This document shows positions 33,933 through 42,853 of a DNA stretch of 64,000 nucleotides, piece by piece. Both the position numbers and the translations under genes were made by a program. Positions within the stretch are counted from its first letter, which is position 1. The number at the start of each line of letters is the position of its first letter. The DNA is from Lunatimonas salinarum (lineage in GTDB: Bacteria; Bacteroidota; Bacteroidia; Cytophagales; Cyclobacteriaceae): the NCBI RefSeq assembly GCF_017811155.1, contig NZ_JACVCV010000008.1:124001-188000 (forward strand), given 5' to 3'. The notes under the pieces were generated by a model. That model did not search any database and was not told the origin of the DNA. It worked only from the letters and a program-made list of their open reading frames with translations.

Positions 33933-35150
33933 TTATCTGTCCCTACCTCCCACGGCTATCATCGCACAGCGAAAGCCAATGTGGTTGGTGGCCGAATCTT
34001 GGTGTAAAAATCGCCTTGCACCGGGTGCAAGCCAATACGCCACATCTCTCCAAGATCCACCTTTGTACACCCGGAATTCGTCGCTGATCATGGATGTATT
34101 GTAGGTACTTTCCTCGTCAAAAACACCGTCTTTACGAAGGGGGTTTAGATCGTCAAAATCCTGAAACGAAAGTGGTCTATACACATCTTGCACCCACTCA
34201 TTCATGTTCCCGGCCATGTTATAAAGCCCAAAATCATTCGCGGGGTAGTTATATACGTTCGTTGGGATAATGTCTCCATCGTTAGAAACAGAACCCGCTA
34301 TACCCGCATAGTCCCCTCTGCCGCGCTTGAAGTTCGCCAAGAAGTCTCCCTGCCGAGCCTTTCGCTTTATATTGTAGGGATTCCTAGGGCCCCTTCCGTC
34401 CCAAGGGTAGATACGGCCATTTTCTTGGTTTTCGTCCATGTATTGGGTTCCGATCATCGCCTTTGCAGCGTATTCCCACTCGGCCTCATTGGGTAACCTG
34501 TAGTCTGGAAAAACTGCCCCACGCTCAATAAGCTGGCTTTGGGATAAGGTGGAGTCCAATTCATTTCTTTCTCTATTGAGTTCGTTTACATAAATGGTAC
34601 GCCACTTGGCATACACATTTGCTTGGGTCCAGCTTACACCAGCTACGGGGTAAAAATTAAAACCAGGATAATTGAAGTAATAGGTTGCGTAAACGTCATT
34701 ATAGGACAGTAGACCGTCCCAAACGCGGTCATTTGGCTGTAATTTGAGGATGGAATCCGTACTTACCCGGGTCTTCATGTTAAAGAGGAACTCCTTGTAG
34801 TCCACATTGGTTACCTCTGTTTCATCCAAAAAAAACGAGGCGACAGTTACCGTTCTCTCAATGTTGTCCCGAAAGCCCATAATGTCCTGCTCTTGGGATC
34901 CTAAAACGGCTCTTCCACCTTGGATAAATTTCAGCCTCGGTCCAACCACCTCCTTAGGCAGCGTGAACACCTGAAATTTCGTCGTGTCATCGTCATTGAA
35001 ATTATAGACAGCACCTGTGGAGGCACTAACCCGACCCGGATTGCTTGCAGTCCTTCGATCACTCTGACTGCCGCAGCCATAAAAAAATAACATTGAACCG
35101 ACCATGAGGAAGGCAGTCGCCAACGAATAAAATTTGTTCCCTGAATTCAT
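33933..35150 (-). CDS. gldJ: GldJ-like gliding motility lipoprotein (SUMF1 fold)
   Basis: A 405-residue lipoprotein with a signal peptide and lipobox F-F-Y-G-C (Cys26), so it is an outer-membrane lipid-anchored protein. The formylglycine-enzyme-like (SUMF1) domain shows D-E-T-E-V-T-N-V-D-Y, L-P-N-E-A-E-W-E-Y-A-A, F-G-L-Y-N-M-A-G-N-M-N-E-W-V and G-G-S-W-R-D-V, I-G-F-R-C-A-M. The N-F-K-R-G-R-G-D-Y-A-G and L-S-F-Q-D-F-D-D-L-N-P stretches match GldJ more closely than GldK. GldJ is needed for gliding and T9SS assembly in flavobacteria. No other gld or spr genes are nearby. Expression may come from a promoter in the 258-bp gap after mfd, but none was recognised. Confidence 0.78.
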   Translation of the reverse strand: MNSGNKFYSLATAFLMVGSMLFFYGCGSQSDRRTASNPGRVSASTGAVYNFNDDDTTKFQVFTLPKEVVGPRLKFIQGGRAVLGSQEQDIMGFRDNIERTVTVASFFLDETEVTNVDYKEFLFNMKTRVSTDSILKLQPNDRVWDGLLSYNDVYATYYFNYPGFNFYPVAGVSWTQANVYAKWRTIYVNELNRERNELDSTLSQSQLIERGAVFPDYRLPNEAEWEYAAKAMIGTQYMDENQENGRIYPWDGRGPRNPYNIKRKARQGDFLANFKRGRGDYAGIAGSVSNDGDIIPTNVYNYPANDFGLYNMAGNMNEWVQDVYRPLSFQDFDDLNPLRKDGVFDEESTYNTSMISDEFRVYKGGSWRDVAYWLAPGARRFLHQDSATNHIGFRCAMIAVGGRDR

Positions 35151-35408
35151 GTGTCTATAATTGTTTTTCAGTTACCGCAACTTGTCCCGATGTATCAGGA
35201 TGTCTGACCCGATCAGAATCTGGGCTCGTTTCCATGCGAGAATAGCTTGGTTTTTCCTCTAATTAAAACGCTAATATAAGATCAATAATATACTTTAGCA
35301 ATAAACTTTTATGTCGGAACTTTCTGCTACAAGCTCATAGGAGCGCTTTTTGCCCATATGTTCCATATTTTTATCGGCAAGTCGCACTAATTGTACTATA
35401 TAAACCCC
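35151..35408. other. Gap between mfd and the gldJ-like gene, with one palindrome
   Basis: No gene is supported. At 35185-35200 lies tcccgatgtatcagga, an imperfect palindrome (inner cYgatRYatcRg) of a kind often dispersed in Bacteroidota intergenic DNA. No TAnnTTTG promoter was found on the minus strand. Confidence 0.45.
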
Positions 35409-38400
35409 CTAGTTATTGAGATCTTCCAACGCTTTCTTGGCATCTTCGACCGTTTGCACGTGACTGACTACAAGAATCAAACGGTTTTTGTGTTCTTTTA
35501 TTTTGGCATTTTTTCCCAAATGCTGCACTTTTTTCAAGATATTGCCAAATAACGGCGACTGGTAGTACTCCGTGCGTTCTGATGAAACAAAGTGACACTT
35601 CATTTGTTTGCTTTTCAGTACCAGTTTTTCAAAACCAAGCTGCTCGGCAAGCCAGCGCAAACGGACAGTTTCCAACAAGGTAACCACATTGTTTGGGATA
35701 GGTCCGAACCGATCTGCCATTTCTGCCGCAAGTTTTGCGAGCTCTTCTTCGGTTTTCACATTGTCCAACTTGGCATACAGACTTAATCGCTCGGAAATGT
35801 TGCTCACATAGGTCTCTGGTATCAGCAGTTCGAGATCTGTTTCAATTACGCAGTCACGCACCAGTACCTGTACCTTTTCCTTTAAATCTGCCTCGAACAA
35901 GGCGGCAAATTCATTTTCCTTCAATTCCTGCACGGCTTCATCAAGGATTTTATGGTACATCTCAAAGCCAAGGTCACTTATAAAGCCACTTTGTTCAGCG
36001 CCCAACAGATTACCGGCACCCCGAATATCCAAGTCCCTCATAGCCACTTTAAATCCATCGCCCAAATCGGAAAACTCCTCCAAGGCGGCAAGCCTTCGTC
36101 TTGACTCCGGAGTAAGTACGGCCGTGGGGGGGGTGAGTAGGTAACAGAAGGCCTTCTTATTGCTTCTGCCAACCCTTCCTCTCATTTGGTGTAGATCGCT
36201 TACACCGAACATGTGTGCTCGGTTGATAATGATGGTGTTTGCATTCGGGATGTCCAGGCCAGACTCGATGATATTCGTCGAAATCAACACGTCGTATTCA
36301 CCCTCGATAAAGCTCACCATGATTTTCTCCAGCAGCTTTCCATCCATTTGTCCATGAGCGCCGATCACCTTGGCATCAGGCACCAAACGAAGAATGAGGT
36401 TTGCGATAGAATCGATCTCCCCCACGCGATTATGAACGAAAAACACTTGTCCGCCCCGTCTCAATTCATTTACGATCGCATCACGGATGATCTCTTCCTG
36501 AAAGGTGTAAATCTCTGTCGTAACTGGCTGCCGATTGGGAGGCGGGGTGGCGATAACAGAGAGGTCTCTAGCCCCCATTAAGGAAAAGTGCAAGGTACGG
36601 GGAATAGGCGTAGCCGTAAGGGTTAGCACATCCACATTTACTCTTAGCTGCTTGAGTTGATCCTTTACCTTAACCCCAAACTTCTGCTCCTCATCGATGA
36701 CCAACAGCCCCAGATCCTTGAATTGGATATCCTTGTTCACAATCCGGTGGGTACCTATGAGTATGTCAATCTCCCCTGTATTTACCTTGCGAATGATTTC
36801 TTTGATGTCTTTTGCCGTACGAAACCGGTTTATGTAATCGATTTCGACCGGAAATTGTCCCAGCCGCTCCTTAAATGTGTGGTAATGTTGCATGGCCAAA
36901 ATCGTAGTCGGTACCAGCACTGCCACCTGCTTACGGTCATTGACCGCTTTGAACGCGGCACGTATCGCCACCTCGGTTTTGCCAAACCCCACATCCCCAC
37001 ATACCAGCCGGTCCATCGGATAATGCTTTTCCATGTCTCTTTTGACATCGGCGGTTGCCGTAGCTTGGTCAGGGGTGTCTTCGTAGATAAAAGAGCTCTC
37101 CAGCTCCACCTGCAGCACGCTGTCACTGCTGAAGGCATGTCCACGAGCACTCGTTCGTTTGGCATAGAGCGCAATCAGGTCCTTGGCAATGTCCTTTACT
37201 TTACTTTTTACCCGCTTCTTTTTGTTTTCCCATTCAGGCGAGCCCAGCTTGGACATTACCGGCTGAGTCCCCTCCTGTCCCGAATACTTGGAGATCTTAT
37301 GTAAGGCATGAATATTGACGTACAATAGATCATCATCCCGAAACACCAGCCGGATGGCTTCCTGGAATTTACCGTTTACGTCTACTTTTTCCAAGCCGGC
37401 AAACCTACCGACCCCATAGTCCACATGTACAATGAAATCACCAGGCTGCAGGCTTCTCAACTCCTTTAATGTCAGCGCCTTTGATTTGCTCACGCGCCTT
37501 TTACCCTTGTGCCGGTGAAACCGCTCAAAAATCTCGTGATCCGTGTAGCAGGCTAGCTGCAGGGACTCGTCGATATAGCCTCCCCGTAAACTAAGCATCA
37601 ATGGTTGAATACGTAAGGTAGGATCCAGTTCCTCAAAGATATTTTTCAGGCGGTCAATCTGTTTTTCGCTATCCGAGCTGATGATATTTACAAAGCCCCT
37701 GCGCTCGTTTTCTTGCAGATTGGCGACCAGGAGATCAAAATTTTTGTTGAAAGATGGCTGGGGTTTGGTCTCGAATTGGAACACTTCAGCTGCTTGCGGG
37801 GAGGAAACATGTCCGAACTCCACCTTTCGGAAAGTCGGCACTTTGCTAATAAACGAACTTCCCGTGTCAAACAGCTTTTCGGGATCCATCAGTACGGATT
37901 TCCCCGCGTCGCTTTGCCCCTTGTCTCGCTGATAACGCTCTTCTGCCTCCTGAAATAGGCGGTCCATCTGATCCAACGCATGGGCCTTATCCTTGAACCA
38001 AAGCCAAGTATCCTCCGGAAAAAAGGATACCAGTGACTGCCTCATTTCCTCTTTGAAAAGTGTCTGCACATTGGGAACAATCGTGATTTCGCCCAAGGTA
38101 CTTTGCGAAAGCTGACTCTCCGGATCAAAGGTTCTGATGCTCTCGATTTCTTTGCCAAAAAGCTCCAAGCGATAAGGCAAATCAAACGCATAGGAAAAAA
38201 CATCGATAATACCCCCTCGAATCGCAAACTGCCCTGGTTCGTAGACGAAATCTGCCTTTTCAAATCCATAGGTATGCAGCAGTTCCTCTAAAAATGGCAC
38301 ATCTACCGCTTCCCCAACCTTGACACCAAAGGTGCTTTCTTTTAAACTTTTCTTATTGACTACCTTTTCGTAGAGTGCCTCCGGGTAGGTTACGAGCATG

Positions 38401-38852
38401 CCACCGGTTAACGTATTAGAAAGCAAGGTACTCATTACTTCTGAGCGCATTAACACATTGGCATTGTCTACTTCTTCATATTGGTAGGGCTTTTTGGTGG
38501 TAGCGGGGAAATATAGCGGACTTTGACCTTCCTTGATCACTTCCAGATCGCCATGCAGGTAGCTAGCCTCTTCCTGGTCATGGGCCACTACGATGTGAAA
38601 TCCCCCTAGTATTTTCGCAAGCGAATGAATGACCACCATGTCCGAGCTGCCGGAAAGCCCTTTAAGCTGAACGAAATCACTACCACTTTTTGCGAGCTTA
38701 TCGGCTATACTGCGGATAACCGCATCCTGCTCGTAAAGCCTCAAGAAATCAACTTTTTCCAAAACTAGCTTGAATTTTAGGGGTATGTAAATCGGCTGCA
38801 AGTTAGAAAATAACTTACGAATACCCTGTAAAAGCCTGTGCAAGATGCTCAC
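35409..38852 (-). CDS. mfd: Transcription-repair coupling factor
   Basis: A 1147-residue Mfd, which pushes stalled RNA polymerase off damaged DNA and recruits UvrA. In order: the UvrB-like N-terminal region (A-H-D-Q-E-E-A-S-Y-L-H), the RNA-polymerase interaction domain (D-Y-G-V-G-R-F-A-G-L, about residue 475), the RecG-like translocase with Walker A G-D-V-G-F-G-K-T (about residue 620) and D-E-E-Q, T-A-T-P-I-P-R-T-L, the R-Q-P-V TRG region, and a C-terminal TRCF domain. The annotated start adds about 33 residues before the usual N-terminus (V-D-F-L-R-L-Y-E-Q-D); a TTG at residue 31 could be the true start. Confidence 0.95.
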   Translation of the reverse strand: MSILHRLLQGIRKLFSNLQPIYIPLKFKLVLEKVDFLRLYEQDAVIRSIADKLAKSGSDFVQLKGLSGSSDMVVIHSLAKILGGFHIVVAHDQEEASYLHGDLEVIKEGQSPLYFPATTKKPYQYEEVDNANVLMRSEVMSTLLSNTLTGGMLVTYPEALYEKVVNKKSLKESTFGVKVGEAVDVPFLEELLHTYGFEKADFVYEPGQFAIRGGIIDVFSYAFDLPYRLELFGKEIESIRTFDPESQLSQSTLGEITIVPNVQTLFKEEMRQSLVSFFPEDTWLWFKDKAHALDQMDRLFQEAEERYQRDKGQSDAGKSVLMDPEKLFDTGSSFISKVPTFRKVEFGHVSSPQAAEVFQFETKPQPSFNKNFDLLVANLQENERRGFVNIISSDSEKQIDRLKNIFEELDPTLRIQPLMLSLRGGYIDESLQLACYTDHEIFERFHRHKGKRRVSKSKALTLKELRSLQPGDFIVHVDYGVGRFAGLEKVDVNGKFQEAIRLVFRDDDLLYVNIHALHKISKYSGQEGTQPVMSKLGSPEWENKKKRVKSKVKDIAKDLIALYAKRTSARGHAFSSDSVLQVELESSFIYEDTPDQATATADVKRDMEKHYPMDRLVCGDVGFGKTEVAIRAAFKAVNDRKQVAVLVPTTILAMQHYHTFKERLGQFPVEIDYINRFRTAKDIKEIIRKVNTGEIDILIGTHRIVNKDIQFKDLGLLVIDEEQKFGVKVKDQLKQLRVNVDVLTLTATPIPRTLHFSLMGARDLSVIATPPPNRQPVTTEIYTFQEEIIRDAIVNELRRGGQVFFVHNRVGEIDSIANLILRLVPDAKVIGAHGQMDGKLLEKIMVSFIEGEYDVLISTNIIESGLDIPNANTIIINRAHMFGVSDLHQMRGRVGRSNKKAFCYLLTPPTAVLTPESRRRLAALEEFSDLGDGFKVAMRDLDIRGAGNLLGAEQSGFISDLGFEMYHKILDEAVQELKENEFAALFEADLKEKVQVLVRDCVIETDLELLIPETYVSNISERLSLYAKLDNVKTEEELAKLAAEMADRFGPIPNNVVTLLETVRLRWLAEQLGFEKLVLKSKQMKCHFVSSERTEYYQSPLFGNILKKVQHLGKNAKIKEHKNRLILVVSHVQTVEDAKKALEDLNN

Positions 38853-38952
38853 CCCCTCGCTTTCATGCTTTCATTTTTTGGTACCTATTTAAGAATAATC
38901 TGCTGAACCATCATCTCCTCAATTTGTTTACCTTTAAAAAGAAAGAAAACAC

Positions 38953-39564
38953 ATGGCTACGAAAGAAAAAGTACACTGGTTTAGCCGAATAGAAAACATG
39001 CATCCCTATCAGACATTGGTTTATTTAGGCATGTTTGGATCGGGCCTGATCTTTCTCTTTTTGCTGATCGCATTTTTAGGCTCTCAAGCGACTTTTTCTT
39101 TTTCCGGGCTATCCAATATCCCTAAATCCTTCGTGGTAAGCACCTTTGCACTGATTCTAAGCGGGTATACCGTTACCAAGATCGTACCCCAATTTAATGC
39201 CTCAGATAGCAGGAAGTTAAAATCCGCTGTGGTGGAAACGCTTCTCCTAGGGCTGCTTTTCACGGGGTTACAGTTGCTGGGCTGGCGTGAACTGAATGCC
39301 ATGGGGATCACTTTTGTAGGTTTGCCCTCCGGCAGTTTTTTATACGTACTTAGCGGGATTCACCTGATTCATTTGGTGGGGGCCATGATCTACGCAGTAG
39401 TCCTAGTGATGCATCTGCGCACATGCGAAAACGATGCCGTAAAACACCTGTTTCTTTTCTCAAACCCTTACGAGAGGATGAAATTCATGCTTTTTTCCAC
39501 CTATTGGAAATTTATGGACATCGTCTGGATCGTTCTCTTCTTTACCCTAATCATGGTTATTTGA
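38953..39564 (+). CDS. Heme-copper oxidase subunit III-like protein
   Basis: A 203-residue membrane protein with about five helices. The helix with S-G-I-H-L-I-H-L-V-G-A-M-I-Y and the C-terminal Y-W-K-F-M-D-I-V-W-I-V-L-F-F segment match cytochrome c oxidase subunit III (CtaE/CyoC). The rest of the oxidase (subunits I, II, IV) is not in the window, so this is a solitary copy. It may serve a remote oxidase complex. The gene stands between mfd (divergent) and hflK. Confidence 0.83.
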   Translation: MATKEKVHWFSRIENMHPYQTLVYLGMFGSGLIFLFLLIAFLGSQATFSFSGLSNIPKSFVVSTFALILSGYTVTKIVPQFNASDSRKLKSAVVETLLLGLLFTGLQLLGWRELNAMGITFVGLPSGSFLYVLSGIHLIHLVGAMIYAVVLVMHLRTCENDAVKHLFLFSNPYERMKFMLFSTYWKFMDIVWIVLFFTLIMVI

Positions 39565-39695
39565 GGCGCCTGAGATAGGGTTTTGGTACTTTTAGGGTTA
39601 TTTCTGAGCAATAAGACCCTTTTTGATTGAATTCGGGCCGGTGCTTCGTAACTTTACCTGTTGTAGTCACGTCTCAGATAAATAAATAAAAAACT

Positions 39696-40673
39696 ATGTC
39701 ACAAGAACAATACGAGATAAATATCAATCCCGACTGGATTAAAAAATACCTGGTTAAGATTATTTTGGGTATTGTCCTATTGATAATACTGGGAACTTCC
39801 ATCAAAACCGTAGGGCCGGAAGAGGAAGGGGTTGTTATTCAGCTTGGGGAATACAACCGGACACTTCAGCCGGGTTTGGCATTTATCATCCCCTTCATGG
39901 AATCGATCTACAAAATCCCTGTACAGCGCCAACTAAAACAGGAATTTGGGTTCCGAACGTCCAATGCCGCGGAACGATCTGAATATTCAAAAACGGGGTT
40001 TTTGGACGAGAGCATGATGCTGACCGGCGACTTAAACCTTACAGATGTAGAGTGGGTCATTCAGTATAGGATCATCGACTCCTACAAGTTTCTTTTTAGG
40101 GTAAGGAATGCGGAGAAGACCCTTAGGGATATGTCAGAGGCGGCCATGCGAAAGATTGTGGGCGACCGGACCGTAAACGAAGTGCTCACCGTAGGGCGGC
40201 AAGAAATCGCCTCCAGCGTGGAGGTGCTGCTGCAGGAAATGTGCGACGAGTACGAAAATGGCATTCGCATAGACCAGGTGGTACTTCAAGACGTCAATCC
40301 ACCGGAACCGGTCAAGCCTTCTTTTAACGCGGTAAACGAAGCGCAGCAGGAAAGAGAGACTCTGATCAATCAGGCCGAAGCAGAGTATAACCGGGTGATT
40401 CCGCGCGCAAGGGGTGAGGCTACCGAAACCATCCAACTAGCTGAAGCCTATGCCTTAAACCGGGTAAATCGCGCACGGGGGGAAGCCAACCGATTCAATT
40501 CAGTGTATGAGGCTTACATCAAAGCGCCCGAAGTAACCAAACAACGAATCTATTTGGAAACCATCGAACGGGTGTTGCCCAAACTACGGAATAAAATCAT
40601 CACCGACGAAAAAGGAAGCAGCGTATTGCCTCTTCTGAACCTTAACGGAGAACCTAAAAAACTGAACCCATGA
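39696..40673 (+). CDS. hflK: HflK, SPFH-domain FtsH modulator
   Basis: A 325-residue protein with one N-terminal membrane helix (about residues 15-35) and an SPFH/band-7 domain (G-P-E-E-E-G-V-V-I-Q-L-G, L-Q-P-G-L-A-F-I-I-P-F, R-D-M-S-E-A-A-M-R-K-I-V-G). The R-A-R-G-E-A-T-E-T-I-Q-L-A-E-A-Y helix follows, and the protein ends near residue 310. With HflC it forms a cage around the membrane protease FtsH. Its stop overlaps hflC (ATGA at 40670), so the pair is co-translated. Confidence 0.93.
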   Translation: MSQEQYEININPDWIKKYLVKIILGIVLLIILGTSIKTVGPEEEGVVIQLGEYNRTLQPGLAFIIPFMESIYKIPVQRQLKQEFGFRTSNAAERSEYSKTGFLDESMMLTGDLNLTDVEWVIQYRIIDSYKFLFRVRNAEKTLRDMSEAAMRKIVGDRTVNEVLTVGRQEIASSVEVLLQEMCDEYENGIRIDQVVLQDVNPPEPVKPSFNAVNEAQQERETLINQAEAEYNRVIPRARGEATETIQLAEAYALNRVNRARGEANRFNSVYEAYIKAPEVTKQRIYLETIERVLPKLRNKIITDEKGSSVLPLLNLNGEPKKLNP

Positions 40674-41608
40674 ACAATCAACTAATCATCTATCTGGTAG
40701 TAGGGGCAATACTCCTGTTTACACTGAACGATTCCGTATTTATCCTAGATGAAACCCAGCAGGCCATCGTGACGCAATTCGGCAAGCCGGTAGGCGAACA
40801 GCGGACCAGCCCGGGAATGAACTTTAAGATTCCTTTTATTCAAAAAACCCAATTTTTCGACAAAAGATACTTGGAGTGGGATGGGGACAAAAACCAAGTC
40901 CCCACGAAGGACAAGAAATTTATTTTTGTAGACACCTATGCCAGGTGGCAGATTACAGACCCCTTGCAATTCTTTATACGGCTTCGGGATGAACGATCTG
41001 CACAGTCACGACTCGATGATATCCTAGATGGAGAAACCAGAAATGCGATAGCCAGCAACGACCTGTTGGACTTGGTTCGGTCTTCTAACAGAGACCCGGA
41101 AGTGACCGAAGATTTTATGGAGGAAATTGAAGTGCTTGAGGATATTGAAGTGGGCAGGGCTGCCATCGAAAAGATCGTCTTGGAAAAAGCCAACCAACGC
41201 TGCCTAGACCTGGGTGTCCGCATTCTGGACTTTCGGTTCAAGCGTATGAACTACGTAGATGAAGTCAGGGATCGGGTATACGACCGAATGATTTCCGAAC
41301 GAAACCGTATTGCAGACCAGTTTCGATCTGAGGGTCAAGGTGAAGCTCGTGTGATTGAAGGGAACAAAGAACGTGATTTGGCTCAAATTCAATCAGAAGC
41401 TTACCAAAAAGCCGAAGAAATCCGTGGACGAGCGGATGCTGAGGCATCTGAGATCTACTCAGCGGTTTATAACCGAAACAGACAGGCAGTCGATCTGTAC
41501 CGCTTTTTGAGAAGCATGGAAGCCTTCGAAAAATCCCTAGACGAAAACACCAGCTTGATTATCTCCTCTGACTCGGAATTGTTCCGTTATTTCAAAAGGT
41601 TAAACTAA
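40670..41608 (+). CDS. hflC: HflC, SPFH-domain FtsH modulator
   Basis: A 312-residue partner of HflK: N-terminal membrane helix (residues 4-20), then an SPFH domain starting D-E-T-Q-Q-A-I-V-T-Q-F-G-K-P-V, with the C-terminal helical region S-E-R-N-R-I-A-D-Q-F-R-S-E-G-Q-G-E-A. The HflC hallmark R-S-M-E-A-F-E-K-S-L near the end is present. Translationally coupled to hflK. Confidence 0.93.
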   Translation: MNNQLIIYLVVGAILLFTLNDSVFILDETQQAIVTQFGKPVGEQRTSPGMNFKIPFIQKTQFFDKRYLEWDGDKNQVPTKDKKFIFVDTYARWQITDPLQFFIRLRDERSAQSRLDDILDGETRNAIASNDLLDLVRSSNRDPEVTEDFMEEIEVLEDIEVGRAAIEKIVLEKANQRCLDLGVRILDFRFKRMNYVDEVRDRVYDRMISERNRIADQFRSEGQGEARVIEGNKERDLAQIQSEAYQKAEEIRGRADAEASEIYSAVYNRNRQAVDLYRFLRSMEAFEKSLDENTSLIISSDSELFRYFKRLN

Positions 41609-41635
41609 TCCGATCACCGTTGGTTTAACTAGGAT

Positions 41636-42088
41636 ATGATGCATATCACCCTATCCACCCAGGTGGACCAACATTATCTAAAGGTAAAGGAAGGATTCAG
41701 CAGCGAACTTTTGCTCAAGCTGAATCCTCCCTTTCCCACCGTAAGGCTCACACGTTTTGATGGATCAGAAGTCGGAGACCTCGTATCTTTGGAAATCAAC
41801 ATGCTGATTGCCAAAGTAAACTGGACTAGCAAGATCACCAATTCCGCCATTACTGCCGAAGAATATTATTTTGTGGACGAAGGGGTATCGCTTCCCTTCT
41901 TCTTACGTAAATGGAAACATAAACACCGGATAATCCGCCAAGGGGATGAACAGACGGTGATCCGCGACGAAATCTCCTTTAGCGGCAGGTTTAGCCTACT
42001 AACCCCGATCTTGTACCCGGTACTATATTTTCAATTTCTTTATAGAAAGCCCATTTACCGCAAGGTTTTCGCAAAAGAAAACCCGTAA
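41636..42088 (+). CDS. SRPBCC/START-like ligand-binding protein
   Basis: A 150-residue protein with the look of a small START/SRPBCC fold: beta-rich first 110 residues (V-K-E-G-F-S-S-E-L-L-L-K-L-N-P-P-F-P, R-L-T-R-F-D-G) and a C-terminal aromatic helix (Y-P-V-L-Y-F-Q-F-L-Y-R-K-P-I). The ligand is unknown. It follows hflC by 27 bp and may be co-transcribed with it. It converges with the Fur-family gene. Confidence 0.65.
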   Translation: MMHITLSTQVDQHYLKVKEGFSSELLLKLNPPFPTVRLTRFDGSEVGDLVSLEINMLIAKVNWTSKITNSAITAEEYYFVDEGVSLPFFLRKWKHKHRIIRQGDEQTVIRDEISFSGRFSLLTPILYPVLYFQFLYRKPIYRKVFAKENP

Positions 42089-42093
42089 AAACA

Positions 42094-42567
42094 TTACATA
42101 GTCAGGTGTAGATTTTCACAATCGGTGATTCTACAATCTCCATACAAGACAAGGGAATGGCTAGTGATGGAAGATTCGAATTCTTTCCCGATGGCGTCTT
42201 TGATCAAGTTGATACGTTCATCGGAAAACTCCTTTATTTTTCTACACTGATTACACACATAGTGGTCGTGGTGCTTGTAGGTAAGCGCTTGTTCGTAAAG
42301 GGCCACTTTATCTTTAAATTGATGCTTAACGGCCAGTCCGCATTCCACCAAAAGATCCAGTGTATTGTAGATCGTTGCCCGACTAATCGAATACCCCTTA
42401 TTTCGCATCAGCAAAAAAAGTCCTTCCACATCAATGTGCTCGTCCTGCGGAAGGGCATATAATTCATCTATAACCGAAAAACGCTCAGGGGTCTTTCTAC
42501 TGCCCTGACGTAGTAAATAGTTTTCAAATATTTTTTTTGCTTTTTCTATAAGTGACTTTTCTGCCAT
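42094..42567 (-). CDS. Fur-family transcriptional regulator
   Basis: A 157-residue metal-dependent repressor. It has an N-terminal winged helix (S-R-K-T-P-E-R-F-S-V-I-D-E-L-Y-A) with the recognition helix S-R-A-T-I-Y-N-T-L-D-L-L, then the metal-binding region H-H-D-H-Y-V-C-N-Q-C-R-K-I-K-E-F. The structural zinc cysteines C-x2-C are present; at the C-terminus a C-x4-C pair (C-R-I-T-D-C) replaces the usual C-x2-C. It may be Fur, PerR or Zur; the subtype cannot be fixed from sequence. It is monocistronic, divergent from the aspartyl protease gene with a 286-bp shared upstream region. Confidence 0.88.
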   Translation of the reverse strand: MAEKSLIEKAKKIFENYLLRQGSRKTPERFSVIDELYALPQDEHIDVEGLFLLMRNKGYSISRATIYNTLDLLVECGLAVKHQFKDKVALYEQALTYKHHDHYVCNQCRKIKEFSDERINLIKDAIGKEFESSITSHSLVLYGDCRITDCENLHLTM

Positions 42568-42853
42568 AGCTGTTGGTTATGAAAATTAAATATGCGGCTT
42601 TTTTTAGATTTTATCAAACGGGCGGTGATTCCTGACCTCTCATTAAATCTTATTTGCTTTCATTCTAAATTAAATCCGAAGCGCAAATCAACTGGTCTAC
42701 TGAGTTTGCCGCATGCCAGTAACCCAAAAACCGCAACAATTTTGAGGCATTCCAGTTATTGAAACAACATTTATTTAAAGATTCTACAACAAACTGCTGC
42801 AACTCAGAATTATTTTTTATCTTAACCTATCAAATAAGACTGTCCAATATTCT

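Noticed and set aside
42568-42853. Fur box or promoter in the Fur/aspartyl-protease gap
   Set aside because: No convincing inverted GATAAT-type repeat or TAnnTTTG pair was seen in either direction.
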